From Acetobacter malorum (GTDB lineage Bacteria > Pseudomonadota > Alphaproteobacteria > Acetobacterales > Acetobacteraceae), in the NCBI RefSeq assembly GCF_002153605.1, contig NZ_JOPG01000012.1:1-63298 (forward strand): 63,298 nucleotides of DNA, written 5' to 3'. Below the pieces are notes generated by a model, which did not search any database, was not told where the DNA came from, and was given only the letters and a program-made list of their open reading frames with translations. Positions 1 through 7,656 of this stretch are shown here, piece by piece; positions within the stretch are counted from its first letter, which is position 1; each line of letters starts with the position of its first letter. Both the position numbers and the translations under genes were made by a program.

Positions 1-131
1 GCTGACTTCAACCCCTGTTCGCAGGCCTGCGATATGTTGAGATCAAGCGATTTGGCTTCTTCGAGTAACTGAGATGGTAACGTCACATTAGTCGGACGAC
101 GTGGTGAGTTGGTGGAATGCAGGCGAACCAT
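1..131 (-). CDS. ccdA: CcdA-family antitoxin, partial (3' end beyond window)
   Basis: Reading leftwards from an ATG at 131, the frame is open to the window edge and encodes about 43 residues, including RRPTNVTLPSQLLEEAKSLD and NISQACEQGL. This is the N-terminal ribbon-helix-helix of CcdA-type antitoxins, which bind their operator and neutralise the gyrase poison CcdB. A TGGAG ribosome site lies about 9 bases upstream of the start. Downstream of the mobilisation genes on the same strand, it fits a plasmid- or island-stabilising toxin-antitoxin pair. The ccdB gene would lie outside the window and cannot be checked. Confidence 0.75.
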   Translation of the reverse strand, partial: MVRLHSTNSPRRPTNVTLPSQLLEEAKSLDLNISQACEQGLKS

Positions 132-170
132 AGCTTTTTACTCCATATCCTGGAGACTGGAACTTAGCAC

Positions 171-196
171 ATACGCATGCGCATTTCCATGCGTAT
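171..196 (-). promoter_or_regulatory. Inverted repeat upstream of ccdA, probable operator
   Basis: ATACGCATG (171-179) and CATGCGTAT (188-196) are perfect 9-bp inverted arms separated by 8 bases, 40-65 bases before the ccdA start. CcdA antitoxins autorepress through such palindromes, so this is a good candidate autoregulatory site. Function is inferred from position and symmetry only. Confidence 0.45.
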
Positions 197-280
197 ATTA
201 TCCTCCCGATATATGGCTGTTTTCCGAAAACTCAAGCAATTCCTCTTACGTCTGACATGAGGACGGAAACCGACCAAACC

Positions 281-1702
281 CTACAAACCACCGGAATGCG
301 AGGCCGTCTTCGACATCGGCATTCTCGGCACAGCATGAACTGGCATATGAGGCTTCCCTCTCAAACTTTGTAGGGCTTCCGTCCACGCACCCTCCTGCAT
401 CGCCTGCCGCGTTACCGGGTTGGACGACACAAGGCACGACTTCAAAAGCCTGCGCTCTTGCAAAGCAGCCTGCACTTCTGGTGACGTAAAATGCTCCTGC
501 ACGTCCTGCTGGCGTGCAAGGGCCGCCTCTGCACAGGCCTTCGCAATCCGCTCTCTAGCCTCGTCTGCGGTAATTGGAGGCACGTCTATGCACACACCAA
601 ACAAGGCATTCAGCATTCGGGCGATAAGGGCTGCCAACAGACGTTCCAACATGTCCCCTAACGTGCTGTTTTCCAGCCGTCGCACTATGTTTTGGTAGGG
701 CAAGGCAATCAGTTCCGCACGGCATTCAGACCGTTTCCAACGAGGCCGAATACGGCTTCTTAAAACCTCAAGCCTTTGCGCGTATTCAGGAGGCACGGCC
801 ACGGGCAGAGGCTTACTTGCCATCACGGCCCTGACCGTCAAACGGGGCGGAGACAAGGGAACAGGTCTGTTGGCATCCGATAATAAGGCAACCAGTTCTT
901 TCTTCTTCAGCCCCAGAACACGATGCAAAGCCAGATGGGCTTCCCCGCTTTTGCCAATCAACCAGACGTCAGGCTTATCTCCCTCTCGAATGAGATAGCC
1001 CTCCTCAGCCACCCGCTCGATAAAGGACAATAAGACCCGTCCCTCCTCTTGCCAGCATCTACGCAAATGCGCCCGTATCGTGGGCAACACTGACTTGCCT
1101 GCCTTGCGCTTGGTGACCTGATGAGCCTTATCCGTAAAGGTTGACTGTGGATTATCGCCTTCTCCCCAGAAAGCCTGTTTAAGGGCTGTAGCCGCCCTTT
1201 GCATTTGCTGATTGGAAGACACTTCCAGCGCCCTGATCACCGCATCATTATGCTTCCCTGATGTGAGGGAGTGACCAAAGGCCAGTTCCGTAAATCGGGC
1301 TACTTTCTCGTTTCTGATACGGATAAAGCGGGAGTCCAGACTGCGCCCGTTGGCAAGGGTTTCAGCAAACACAACATGCCAATGCCGGTCATAACTGTGA
1401 CCATCGGCCCGCTTTTTCTGATGCTCCACAATCATCAAGGGTGGGTCAGCCCCAAATTCACTTTGGTAGAGTGTCACCATCTTCTGGAACGTCTCAGGTG
1501 AAGTGACCTGTTCCGGGCTGAGGATCACGTGACGCAGGCCATAGCGCCGTTTAGAATGACGAGCATCTTTGACCGCCTCAGCCAGAGCAAACTCCCTGCC
1601 CTGCACAATCCTTACTTCTTCATTCTCGTCAGTCCGCATCAAGTGGCGGTATAAATGGCGGTGCGTACTTTCTGCTGTGATACGAGAGGCCTTGATAATC
1701 AT
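281..1702 (-). CDS. mobA: Relaxase / mobilisation nuclease (MobA-like)
   Basis: This 473-residue protein should nick DNA at oriT and pilot the strand during conjugative transfer. The N-terminal 130 residues hold the relaxase core, with a histidine cluster at residues 102-109 (HSYDRHWH) resembling the metal-binding HxH of MobP/MobQ relaxases, and a candidate nucleophilic Tyr near residue 18. The rest is an uncharacterised C-terminal region. Its ATG overlaps the mobC stop by 4 bp (ATGA), so the two are translationally coupled. No coupling protein or type IV secretion genes are present here, so the element would be mobilisable rather than self-transmissible. Exact MOB class is uncertain. Confidence 0.75.
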   Translation of the reverse strand: MIIKASRITAESTHRHLYRHLMRTDENEEVRIVQGREFALAEAVKDARHSKRRYGLRHVILSPEQVTSPETFQKMVTLYQSEFGADPPLMIVEHQKKRADGHSYDRHWHVVFAETLANGRSLDSRFIRIRNEKVARFTELAFGHSLTSGKHNDAVIRALEVSSNQQMQRAATALKQAFWGEGDNPQSTFTDKAHQVTKRKAGKSVLPTIRAHLRRCWQEEGRVLLSFIERVAEEGYLIREGDKPDVWLIGKSGEAHLALHRVLGLKKKELVALLSDANRPVPLSPPRLTVRAVMASKPLPVAVPPEYAQRLEVLRSRIRPRWKRSECRAELIALPYQNIVRRLENSTLGDMLERLLAALIARMLNALFGVCIDVPPITADEARERIAKACAEAALARQQDVQEHFTSPEVQAALQERRLLKSCLVSSNPVTRQAMQEGAWTEALQSLRGKPHMPVHAVPRMPMSKTASHSGGL

Positions 1703-2049
1703 GCCCGTATCTCCCGTAGCAAAGAACGGGCATGGGCCGTGGCGTCATCGACGGCCATGAGGGTGTTCCCAACATCAGCGCTTCGACCCCCGTTTAAAAC
1801 ATGGGCTATCTGGTTAAGATTATTGCCAATGGCCGAGAGCTGATGCGCCACGTCCTGCAAGGCAACAACGAGAGCATCATGTCGGCCTTTTGTGGCGACA
1901 ACAGCCAGCATCACAGACCGCAGCCATGACGAACAGGTAACACCAGCGGCACATGCCGCACGCTTTAAAACAGCATGTTCCGCATCGGACAGGCGGAGAC
2001 GGATATCATGGCACCGGCCATGGGTTTTTGGGGATTGTCTGACAGACAT
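1699..2049 (-). CDS. mobC: MobC-like plasmid mobilisation accessory protein
   Basis: A small basic protein of 116 residues with the typical MobC pattern: an N-terminal DNA-binding RLSDAEHAVLKRAA segment, a SSWLRSVML helix, and the C-terminal GNNLNQIAHVLN signature of bacterial mobilisation proteins. It helps the relaxase recognise and open oriT. I start it at the ATG at 2049 because AAGGAG lies 9 bases upstream; a GTG at 2070 would add seven residues that overlap this ribosome site. It is followed at once by the relaxase gene with a 4-bp overlap and preceded by a structured non-coding stretch that is a plausible oriT. Confidence 0.75.
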   Translation of the reverse strand: MSVRQSPKTHGRCHDIRLRLSDAEHAVLKRAACAAGVTCSSWLRSVMLAVVATKGRHDALVVALQDVAHQLSAIGNNLNQIAHVLNGGRSADVGNTLMAVDDATAHARSLLREIRA

Positions 2050-2070
2050 GGCAAGGCACTCCTTCACCAC

Positions 2071-2260
2071 AGAAAAGGGGGTTCACGGGGGAAAGCAACG
2101 CTTCCCCCTGACCAGATTGCAAACCACCGCGACACAACGTGTCCGCTGGTTTGCACGGCTGGCTTTAAGGTAACCAACTTTTCTGCAAGTGACCGGGCCG
2201 GGAATGTGATGCCCCTCAATCCGAGGCAGGCTCTAGCGCCGGAAAAGGCCTTTTAGCTCT
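2071..2260. other. Candidate origin of transfer (oriT) with nested inverted repeats
   Basis: The gene-free stretch just upstream of mobC carries two strong dyads. GGGGGAAAGC (2087-2096) faces GCTTCCCCC (2100-2108). TGCAAACCA (2118-2126) faces TGGTTTGCA (2147-2155), with an inner GACAC-AAC-GTGTC at 2131-2143. A short palindrome AAAAGGCCTTTT follows at 2243-2254. Inverted repeats beside mobC/mobA are where oriT normally lies. The nic site cannot be fixed from sequence; AAGTGACCGG near 2190 only loosely resembles the RSF1010-type nic region. Confidence 0.45.
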
Positions 2261-2354
2261 TGATGAGTTCTCAACAGCTCACCTTTAAAAGGTATTTTCA
2301 GAAGGCTGTTAAACGAGGAACGACAGGGAAAGGGAACCCTCAGTGAACGCTTCT

Positions 2355-2678
2355 TTAGCGGATATTTTCTAAGGGTGTTTGAATAACAATATGGTCCTTC
2401 TGAATCAGGTCACGAAAGACTGCATCGGTTGTTGCCCAGTCCAGCACATCGACTTTCCAAGGCAGCAGAGACGAAGAAAAAGCCTCTTCCAAACCGACAC
2501 GCACCAGTAAAGGAAGCGGCTCTTCGCCAATAATCGCAAGGTCCAAATCTGAATACGGCTTGGCAGTTCCTTTTGCCCTGGAGCCAAACACCCAAACCTC
2601 TTTGTCTGGCACAAACTCTTTGAGAAGAGTTGCGACTGTGAGTTTCTCTTTCGGGGAAAGAGCCAAAGCAGATGTCAT
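2355..2678 (-). CDS. mntA: MntA-like nucleotidyltransferase antitoxin (MNT)
   Basis: A 107-residue minimal nucleotidyltransferase with the complete GSX10DXD signature: G32, S33, then D44 and D46 (GSRAKG...SDLDL), plus a later acidic VDVLDW that can supply the third metal ligand. In HEPN/MNT modules this enzyme adds AMP to the partner HEPN toxin and silences it. Its ATG overlaps the stop of the upstream HEPN gene by 4 bp, so toxin and antitoxin are one transcript with the toxin first. It lies between the mobilisation region and the integrase. Confidence 0.85.
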   Translation of the reverse strand: MTSALALSPKEKLTVATLLKEFVPDKEVWVFGSRAKGTAKPYSDLDLAIIGEEPLPLLVRVGLEEAFSSSLLPWKVDVLDWATTDAVFRDLIQKDHIVIQTPLENIR

Positions 2679-3076
2679 GCGGTGCGTTCTTTTAAGACCT
2701 GCAACAAGAATGCAGCCTCTTCTATGAAGTCAGGAATACCTGCCACAACCTGCCGTGCCGTTATCTCGTTATAGGTATGGCTCGTTAAATTGCGCATCTT
2801 CCGATACACACTCCATTCAGCCCACGAGCCTTTTAGAAGACCGGCTTCATTGGCAGAACGAATAAGGTCGGGAAATCCCATCCGGTCATATTCTTCTGGT
2901 GAGGCGGAGTTCTGTTCCAAAAACCGCTTCAGGGTTTTATGGCTAAGTTCATAGGTAAATTCAAAGCGCTGTATCAGGCCATCGCGTAGCTGTTCATCCG
3001 TTGGTGCGCTCTCATGCCGAACCCAGCCTTCTTTCAAGCGGTCAAGAGCCCGTTCCAATGGCGCGAGATACAACAT
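2675..3076 (-). CDS. hepT: HepT-like HEPN ribonuclease toxin
   Basis: A 133-residue all-helical HEPN protein of the HI0074/nucleotidyltransferase-substrate-binding type. Residues 95-102 read RNLTSHTY, an exact RX4HXY motif: Arg and His form the RNase site and Tyr102 is the residue AMPylated by MntA in characterised HepT/MntA pairs (type VII toxin-antitoxin). The ATG at 3076 is the only sensible start. First gene of a two-gene operon with mntA. Probable role is element maintenance or phage defence. Confidence 0.85.
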   Translation of the reverse strand: MLYLAPLERALDRLKEGWVRHESAPTDEQLRDGLIQRFEFTYELSHKTLKRFLEQNSASPEEYDRMGFPDLIRSANEAGLLKGSWAEWSVYRKMRNLTSHTYNEITARQVVAGIPDFIEEAAFLLQVLKERTA

Positions 3077-3262
3077 GCTGCTCTTTACCCCCTGCTACAC
3101 TTCATACAGTCACGCAGTCATACCGTATTCCCGCACTCCGCAACACCGCGAATGCGCCCCTTTGCCCGGCTTGACCTTCCCATAATGTTCAACCAAAATG
3201 CCTACCAGAAATTCAACCCCGAAGGTGACGGCAGAGCACTTTGTTCGTCTTTTCAAGAGGTT

Positions 3263-3307
3263 AACTGCGGGACAGTGCAGGACTATGAAGGTTCGAGTCC
3301 CGCAGTT
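3263..3307. repeat. 11-bp inverted repeat overlapping the left attachment repeat
   Basis: AACTGCGGGAC at 3263-3273 is the exact reverse complement of GTCCCGCAGTT at 3297-3307, with a 23-base loop. The right arm is part of the tRNA-3'-like direct repeat, so this hairpin places an inverted second copy of part of the att core beside the left copy. It may be a recombinase arm or core site, or a scar of an earlier inverted insertion. Confidence 0.5.
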
Positions 3308-3315
3308 CGCACCAC
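3290..3315 (+). repeat. Left 26-bp attachment repeat (tRNA 3'-end fragment)
   Basis: The string from 3290 to 3315 contains GTTCGAGTCCCGC followed by AGTTCGCACCA, which is the T-arm and acceptor end of a tRNA including CCA. It is identical to 5942-5967. No 5' half of a tRNA precedes it, so this is an att copy left by integration, not a functional tRNA gene. It lies 89 bp upstream of the integrase start, the usual place for the integrase-proximal att site. Confidence 0.75.
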
Positions 3316-3403
3316 AGACACCTGAAATAGCACGATTTTTCGACTGAATGAGGGGCAAAGGCTGTCTTTGCTCCATCGTCCTTCCCCATCGAGGGAAGAT
3401 TCT

Positions 3404-4777
3404 ATGCTCCGCGTCCGAGGCACCACTTACCACTTCCGCCGTATCGTTCCTCCTGCCCTGCGAGCAGTCTTAAACCGGCGGGAAATCTGGGTTTCCCTGA
3501 AAACCGGCTACCAGAATGAGGCCCGCAAGCGCGCTTCTTTGCTTCATGCCAGAACCACTGAACTGTTCATGCAAGCCCATTCTGTGCTGGCTGAACCGGA
3601 CGCTTTAAGCAGGCTTGAGGGTCTGCGGGTTGCACTACGGGATTTGCAGAGCGTGAACCTGCCTTCATCTGCTCATGAAACGGAGGCCGTGCCGGTGTCA
3701 GCACCGATACCAAAACCCCGGACAGTGAAGAAAGCACCCAAACCCGCCAAGGCTACTCCCCTTATGCTTTCGGGTGCCTTAAAACGCTTCGTGCTGGATA
3801 ATCCTCATGCCAGTGCCGACACCAAGAAAGCCACCCAGCGGGCCATAGACCTTTTTCTGCAAGCGTTTGGCGATGCCCCTGTGTCCATCATAGGGGGCGA
3901 GAAGGCCGGAGCCTTCCGTGACCTGCTATTTTCCCTTCCCGCATCGCTGGGCAAACGTAAGAGCAGCCTTACCCTTGCAGAAGAGGCGCAGAAGGCCAGA
4001 GAGGAAGGTCTGCCAACCCTGAGCGGGAAAAGCGTCAAAAACCATATGATGCGCCTCTCTGCCCTGTGGAATCAGCTACACCAACGGGAGCTTGTCACAC
4101 GCAATCCCTGGACAGGCTGGAATTTTGAAAACGGGCAAAAGACCATACGCAGAAGCTGGACGACAAAGGAACTTGTTTTGCTGGCCTCTGCGTCATGGCA
4201 TAGCACGTCCGTGCCAGAACAGACCTTCAGGCTGGTCACCCTTATTGCAGCTTACTCAGGCATGAGGCTGGGGGAAATCTGTACCCTGCGAAAAGAAGAC
4301 CTCCAGACCGTTGACGGTATCTCTTGCTTCCTCATTCGCCCACACCCCGAAACCGGCTGGGCACCCAAGACTGACGCAGGCAATCGTGTGGTGCCTGTCC
4401 ATTCAAAACTCATTGAAGCGGGAGTTCTGGCTCTTAAAGATACCACTGACGGGGCTAACCTCGTTCCCGGTCTGGAAACCTCGAAACAGGGTGTCAGAGG
4501 CGCAGCATTGGGACGGGCTTTCTCATTGCTTAAAAACCGCATCGGTCTGCCTGCTGAAATCACATTTCACTCGTTCCGGCATACCGTTTCCACACAACTC
4601 AGAAACGCGAATGCTACTATCCGGGAGGTATGGATTGACCGCCTACTCGGTCATGAAGCGACCCACAAAAGTCAGGGCACCACGACCTATCTGACCAGCA
4701 TCTCAACAGCCAATTTGCTGCAAACCATAGAGGCAATAAGTTACCCGGAAACAGCCTTCAAAAAGGGAACGATTTAA
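3404..4777 (+). CDS. int: Tyrosine-type site-specific recombinase / integrase
   Basis: From the ATG at 3404 the protein has 457 residues. The N-terminus (LRVRGTTYHFRRIVPPALR) is a small domain common in alphaproteobacterial integrases, followed by a SAM-like core-binding region and the catalytic domain. The catalytic set is visible: Arg288 in YSGMRLGEICTL, His389 and Arg392 in HSFRHT, His417 in LGHEAT and Tyr429 in TTTYL. It should integrate and excise the surrounding element at the tRNA-3' repeats. The ATG 36 bases upstream is also open but has no conserved sequence. A hairpin terminator follows. Confidence 0.9.
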   Translation: MLRVRGTTYHFRRIVPPALRAVLNRREIWVSLKTGYQNEARKRASLLHARTTELFMQAHSVLAEPDALSRLEGLRVALRDLQSVNLPSSAHETEAVPVSAPIPKPRTVKKAPKPAKATPLMLSGALKRFVLDNPHASADTKKATQRAIDLFLQAFGDAPVSIIGGEKAGAFRDLLFSLPASLGKRKSSLTLAEEAQKAREEGLPTLSGKSVKNHMMRLSALWNQLHQRELVTRNPWTGWNFENGQKTIRRSWTTKELVLLASASWHSTSVPEQTFRLVTLIAAYSGMRLGEICTLRKEDLQTVDGISCFLIRPHPETGWAPKTDAGNRVVPVHSKLIEAGVLALKDTTDGANLVPGLETSKQGVRGAALGRAFSLLKNRIGLPAEITFHSFRHTVSTQLRNANATIREVWIDRLLGHEATHKSQGTTTYLTSISTANLLQTIEAISYPETAFKKGTI

Positions 4778-4800
4778 AAGGGAGCCAGCAGTGTCAAATG

Positions 4801-4870
4801 GCTACCCAAAGTAGCATTCGACAGCTGGCAAGGGGGAGAAATCTCCCCCGTTGACCCCCTTATTATTTTT
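4801..4870 (+). terminator. Hairpins downstream of the integrase, probable terminator
   Basis: GCTAC (4801-4805) pairs with GTAGC (4811-4815). A stronger hairpin, GGGGGAGA (4832-4839) with TCTCCCCC (4842-4849), follows, then a T-rich stretch around 4859-4870. The position just after the integrase stop suggests transcription termination before the oppositely oriented cargo gene. Confidence 0.55.
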
Positions 4871-4946
4871 CTAATTTCCTACTAAATTAAGGAATAAGCG
4901 GAGTATCTTTTGCCAACCCAGAAAAGGATAGAGACCTCCGATATCT

Positions 4947-5708
4947 TTACGGTGTTGTTCCGCATGTAGAACTGTTAATTTTGATCTCGCGCAACTTGGT
5001 ATTGGGGTCGCTATATAAATCCAATGAAACACCTGCGCCTAGCTGAAAAATAGTTGTGCCATGCATGATTTTACAGAAAATATCTCTAAAACGATCAGCT
5101 TGAGACTGATCTTTGAATTTCTCAATAGTTGTTTTTTCTTTTAAAATAATTTTATAAACGATAGTATTACCAACAACGTCTGCTCCGACGATCTTCCCCA
5201 TGAAGCCAAGTTCGGGCATGTGCTGTTTTTCCAAATTTAGATTAGCCACAAGATAGTCGTGTATATTTTTCTCGGTATTTGTAAGATTTTTTCCTGTTTC
5301 ACAGGATTTTTGAGAAACATCATAAGTCATTATGACATCTCTTGATCCTTCCATCCGATAGTTAGACCTTACAATAAGGCCAGTTTTCAAAAGCGATAAC
5401 GTGTCAGGATTTGAACAGAATCTTTGCACTGCGATTTGCCTCAGCGCGCTACTCATTTGCGCTCCTCCTCCTAACCCGGATAAACCGTTTTTTGTCATTT
5501 CGGCGTTTATGATCAGATACTCCCCGGAGCTTTCATACTCAGTAATCATTAAACCAGGCTGAACATGTAGCGGGAGCTGGCCGCTTGCATTCGCAGCCGT
5601 TGCGGCGGCATGTGCAATCGCTGCAACCTGCTGGGGTGTGTTAGCTAAAGAAGTCGTAGGATAAAAAAAGGTAAATGCTAAAAAAACTCTTTTTACAATA
5701 TTGTTCAT
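4947..5708 (-). CDS. Unrecognised secreted protein with internally duplicated domain
   Basis: 253 residues starting with a Sec-type signal peptide (KRVFLAFTFFY...SLA, cleavage near residue 22). I do not recognise the family. After an Ala-rich helix (residues 25-42) the protein contains two similar units. In each, a hydrophobic strand is followed by a Phe-Cys pair (C98; C212), a Gly 12 residues later (G110; G224), and a second Cys (C136; C249), giving Cys-Cys spacings of 38 and 37. Each unit probably closes one disulfide in the periplasm or outside the cell. The gene is clearly more AT-rich than its neighbours, which suggests transfer. It is the only cargo of the att-bounded element. Confidence 0.7.
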   Translation of the reverse strand: MNNIVKRVFLAFTFFYPTTSLANTPQQVAAIAHAAATAANASGQLPLHVQPGLMITEYESSGEYLIINAEMTKNGLSGLGGGAQMSSALRQIAVQRFCSNPDTLSLLKTGLIVRSNYRMEGSRDVIMTYDVSQKSCETGKNLTNTEKNIHDYLVANLNLEKQHMPELGFMGKIVGADVVGNTIVYKIILKEKTTIEKFKDQSQADRFRDIFCKIMHGTTIFQLGAGVSLDLYSDPNTKLREIKINSSTCGTTP

Positions 5709-6180
5709 TCCGTAAACTGCCTATCTTTCTTTTTCTGATTCAGCAAGATTGCTTTTTGATTTCATTTAAACTGGAATTTCAATATCACACCACTACAAAC
5801 CAGAAAAATTATTTCCATTCTTGACTGCCCCACGGGTTTGCCCGCAGAGTGAACCCGCAGTCACCATGTGAAGGATGATTTCGTCTGAAATTATCGTTCT
5901 GTTTCAATAGCTTATCTGATTGGTTGTGACCAAGAAGAGCGGGTTCGAGTCCCGCAGTTCGCACCACTAACCACTGGAAATATAGCAGTGCAATGAGAAT
6001 GTGACGGGTCTGTGGGGTTTTGCCGTTTGTCTTCCCAGAACGACCACTCGTCATACTTCGCCTCACAGGTCACGCTCCTACTTCCACCACCCTGCCTTCT
6101 ATGCCTCCCTCGCCTCCCCTGCTCTCATCCTGTAACAAGGCTCTTTCGCATCCGGGGTGGAGCAATAGGGGCAGGCGCAT
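5709..6180. other. Intergenic region holding the right attachment repeat
   Basis: About 470 bases between the islet cargo gene and jetA. It contains the right tRNA-3'-end repeat at 5942-5967. Upstream of it, TTGG-TTGTGA-CCAA (around 5921-5934) can form an anticodon-arm-like stem, but no acceptor 5' strand pairing with AGTTCGC is found, so no complete tRNA is called. An open frame on the minus strand here is the usual antisense artefact of a tRNA end. Confidence 0.5.
5942..5967 (+). repeat. Right 26-bp attachment repeat (tRNA 3'-end fragment)
   Basis: Identical to 3290-3315 and in the same orientation. Here the T-arm is complete (GCGGG-TTCGAGT-CCCGC), then AGTTCGC-A-CCA. Sequence on either side of the two copies differs, as expected for recombination within the 26-bp core. 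Confidence 0.75.
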
Positions 6181-7656
6181 ATGAAGCTTGATTTCACAAC
6201 TCTCAACAGCATGCGCCAGCATAACCCAGCCTGGCGTCTGTTATGCTCGGACCATGCTCCCCTTATTCTCAGCTTTCTGCATCAGGCCTTCGTCCGCCCC
6301 AACGTCCGCAGTCTGGAAGCCGAGAGCATGGCGGAAGCGCTGGAAGACACGCTCTATGCGTTGCGCCAGCAACTGGATGAAAACGCCTTCCCCAGAACCG
6401 CACGCGAGTATCTGGAAGACTGGGCCTCTCCGGACAAAGGCTGGCTGAGAAAATTCTATCAACTCGGCACAGACAACGCCGTCTTCGACATGACCCCGGC
6501 TACCGAAAAAGCACTTTCATGGCTGGAACAACTGGCAGAACGCAGCTTTGTGGGCACAGAATCTCGCCTGCGAACCCTGTTTGATCTGCTGCGCCAGATG
6601 AATGAAGGCACCCAGAGCGACCCGGACCAGCGCCTTGCAGACCTGCATCAGCGCCGGGATGAGATTGATGCCGAAATTGCCCGCATCCAGAGCGGGGATC
6701 TCAGCCTGATGGATGATACCGGCATTAAGGAACGCTTCTCCCAGTTCACGCGCATGGCGCGCGATCTTCTGGCCGACTTCCGTGAAGTAGAACACAATTT
6801 TCGCCGTCTGGACCGCGCCGTGCGGGAACGCGTTGCGCTATGGGATGGTACAAAGGGCGCTTTGCTGGATGAAATTCTAGCCCAGCATGATCTGATCAAT
6901 GAATCCGATCAGGGCCGCAGTTTTCAGGCCTTCTGGAACTTCCTCATGTCCAGCCGCAGGCAAGAAGAACTTTCGCAACAACTGGAACATATTCTCTCCC
7001 TGCCCGTCATTGCGGCGCAGAACCCGGACCCACGCCTGCGCCGCATTCATTATGACTGGCTAGAAGCAGGCGACCACACTCAGCGCACCGTCGCACAGCT
7101 CTCCCACCGCCTGCGTCAGTTTCTGGATGACCAGAGCCGCCAGGAAACCCGGCGTATTATGGAAATCCTGCATAATATCGAGGCTCATGCTATCGCCGCA
7201 CGCCCCTATCTGTCCGAATGTCCGCCTGATGAGGCGCTAACGGAACTGGACGCCATGGCGGCCTCACCAGACCTTATTATGGAACGGCCTCTTTATTCGC
7301 CCCCGCTCCCCACGGTCCTGACGATTGATCCTCTGCCGGAAGACACTGCGGACGATGTGGACCCCATCGCCCTCTATGAACAGGTTGTGGTGGACCGGAT
7401 ACGGCTGACCGAAAACATTCAGCAGGCTCTGGCGGAAGCTCCTCAAATCAGCCTTGCCGCGCTGCTACGTCGCCACCCGCTGGAACAGGGGCTATCTGAA
7501 CTCGTAGCCTACCTTCAGCTCAGCAGTGAGCGCTTTGAGAGCCTCATTGATGAAAAGACGAACGATCATGTAAGCTGGGACATCATGACAGAGGATGGGT
7601 CCATCATAACGCGCCACGCCACCCTGCAACGCGTAATTTTTGTGAGGTCGGCATGA
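6181..7656 (+). CDS. jetA: Wadjet JetA, DUF3375 kleisin-like subunit
   Basis: 491 residues, matching the usual length of DUF3375/JetA, the kleisin subunit of the Wadjet anti-plasmid SMC complex. The N-terminus (PAWRLLCSDHAPLILSFLHQ, then a winged-helix-like segment with LEDW) and long central helices (residues 130-350) are typical. JetA bridges the JetC ATPase heads and recruits JetB. First gene of the operon, with GGGGCAGG a short distance before the ATG. Its stop overlaps the jetB start (ATGA). Confidence 0.88.
   Translation: MKLDFTTLNSMRQHNPAWRLLCSDHAPLILSFLHQAFVRPNVRSLEAESMAEALEDTLYALRQQLDENAFPRTAREYLEDWASPDKGWLRKFYQLGTDNAVFDMTPATEKALSWLEQLAERSFVGTESRLRTLFDLLRQMNEGTQSDPDQRLADLHQRRDEIDAEIARIQSGDLSLMDDTGIKERFSQFTRMARDLLADFREVEHNFRRLDRAVRERVALWDGTKGALLDEILAQHDLINESDQGRSFQAFWNFLMSSRRQEELSQQLEHILSLPVIAAQNPDPRLRRIHYDWLEAGDHTQRTVAQLSHRLRQFLDDQSRQETRRIMEILHNIEAHAIAARPYLSECPPDEALTELDAMAASPDLIMERPLYSPPLPTVLTIDPLPEDTADDVDPIALYEQVVVDRIRLTENIQQALAEAPQISLAALLRRHPLEQGLSELVAYLQLSSERFESLIDEKTNDHVSWDIMTEDGSIITRHATLQRVIFVRSA

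Larger units (their letters stand above)
3290..5967. mobile_element. Small integrative element bounded by tRNA-3'-end direct repeats
   Basis: Two identical 26-bp tRNA-3'-end repeats (3290-3315 and 5942-5967) bracket 2.6 kb that holds one tyrosine integrase and one AT-rich secreted protein on the opposite strand. The architecture is that of a minimal integrase-encoded genomic islet, or one unit of a tandem array of elements sharing a tRNA target: mobilisation and toxin-antitoxin genes lie immediately left, a Wadjet operon immediately right. The intact tRNA itself is not in the window, so which repeat is attL and which attR is unresolved. Confidence 0.6.

Noticed and set aside
3110..3433. Minus-strand open frame of 107 codons containing GANCGTRT
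   Set aside because: Also the antisense reading of the left tRNA-3' repeat in another frame, running into the integrase start; not a gene.
5881..5966. Possible tRNA gene ending at the right att repeat
   Set aside because: T-arm and CCA are present, but no 5' acceptor strand complementary to AGTTCGC and no D-arm are found; only a 3' fragment.
5809..6066. Minus-strand open frame of 85 codons containing VRTAGLEPALLG
   Set aside because: This peptide is the antisense translation of the tRNA 3'-end att repeat, a well-known annotation artefact; no ribosome site or other homology.
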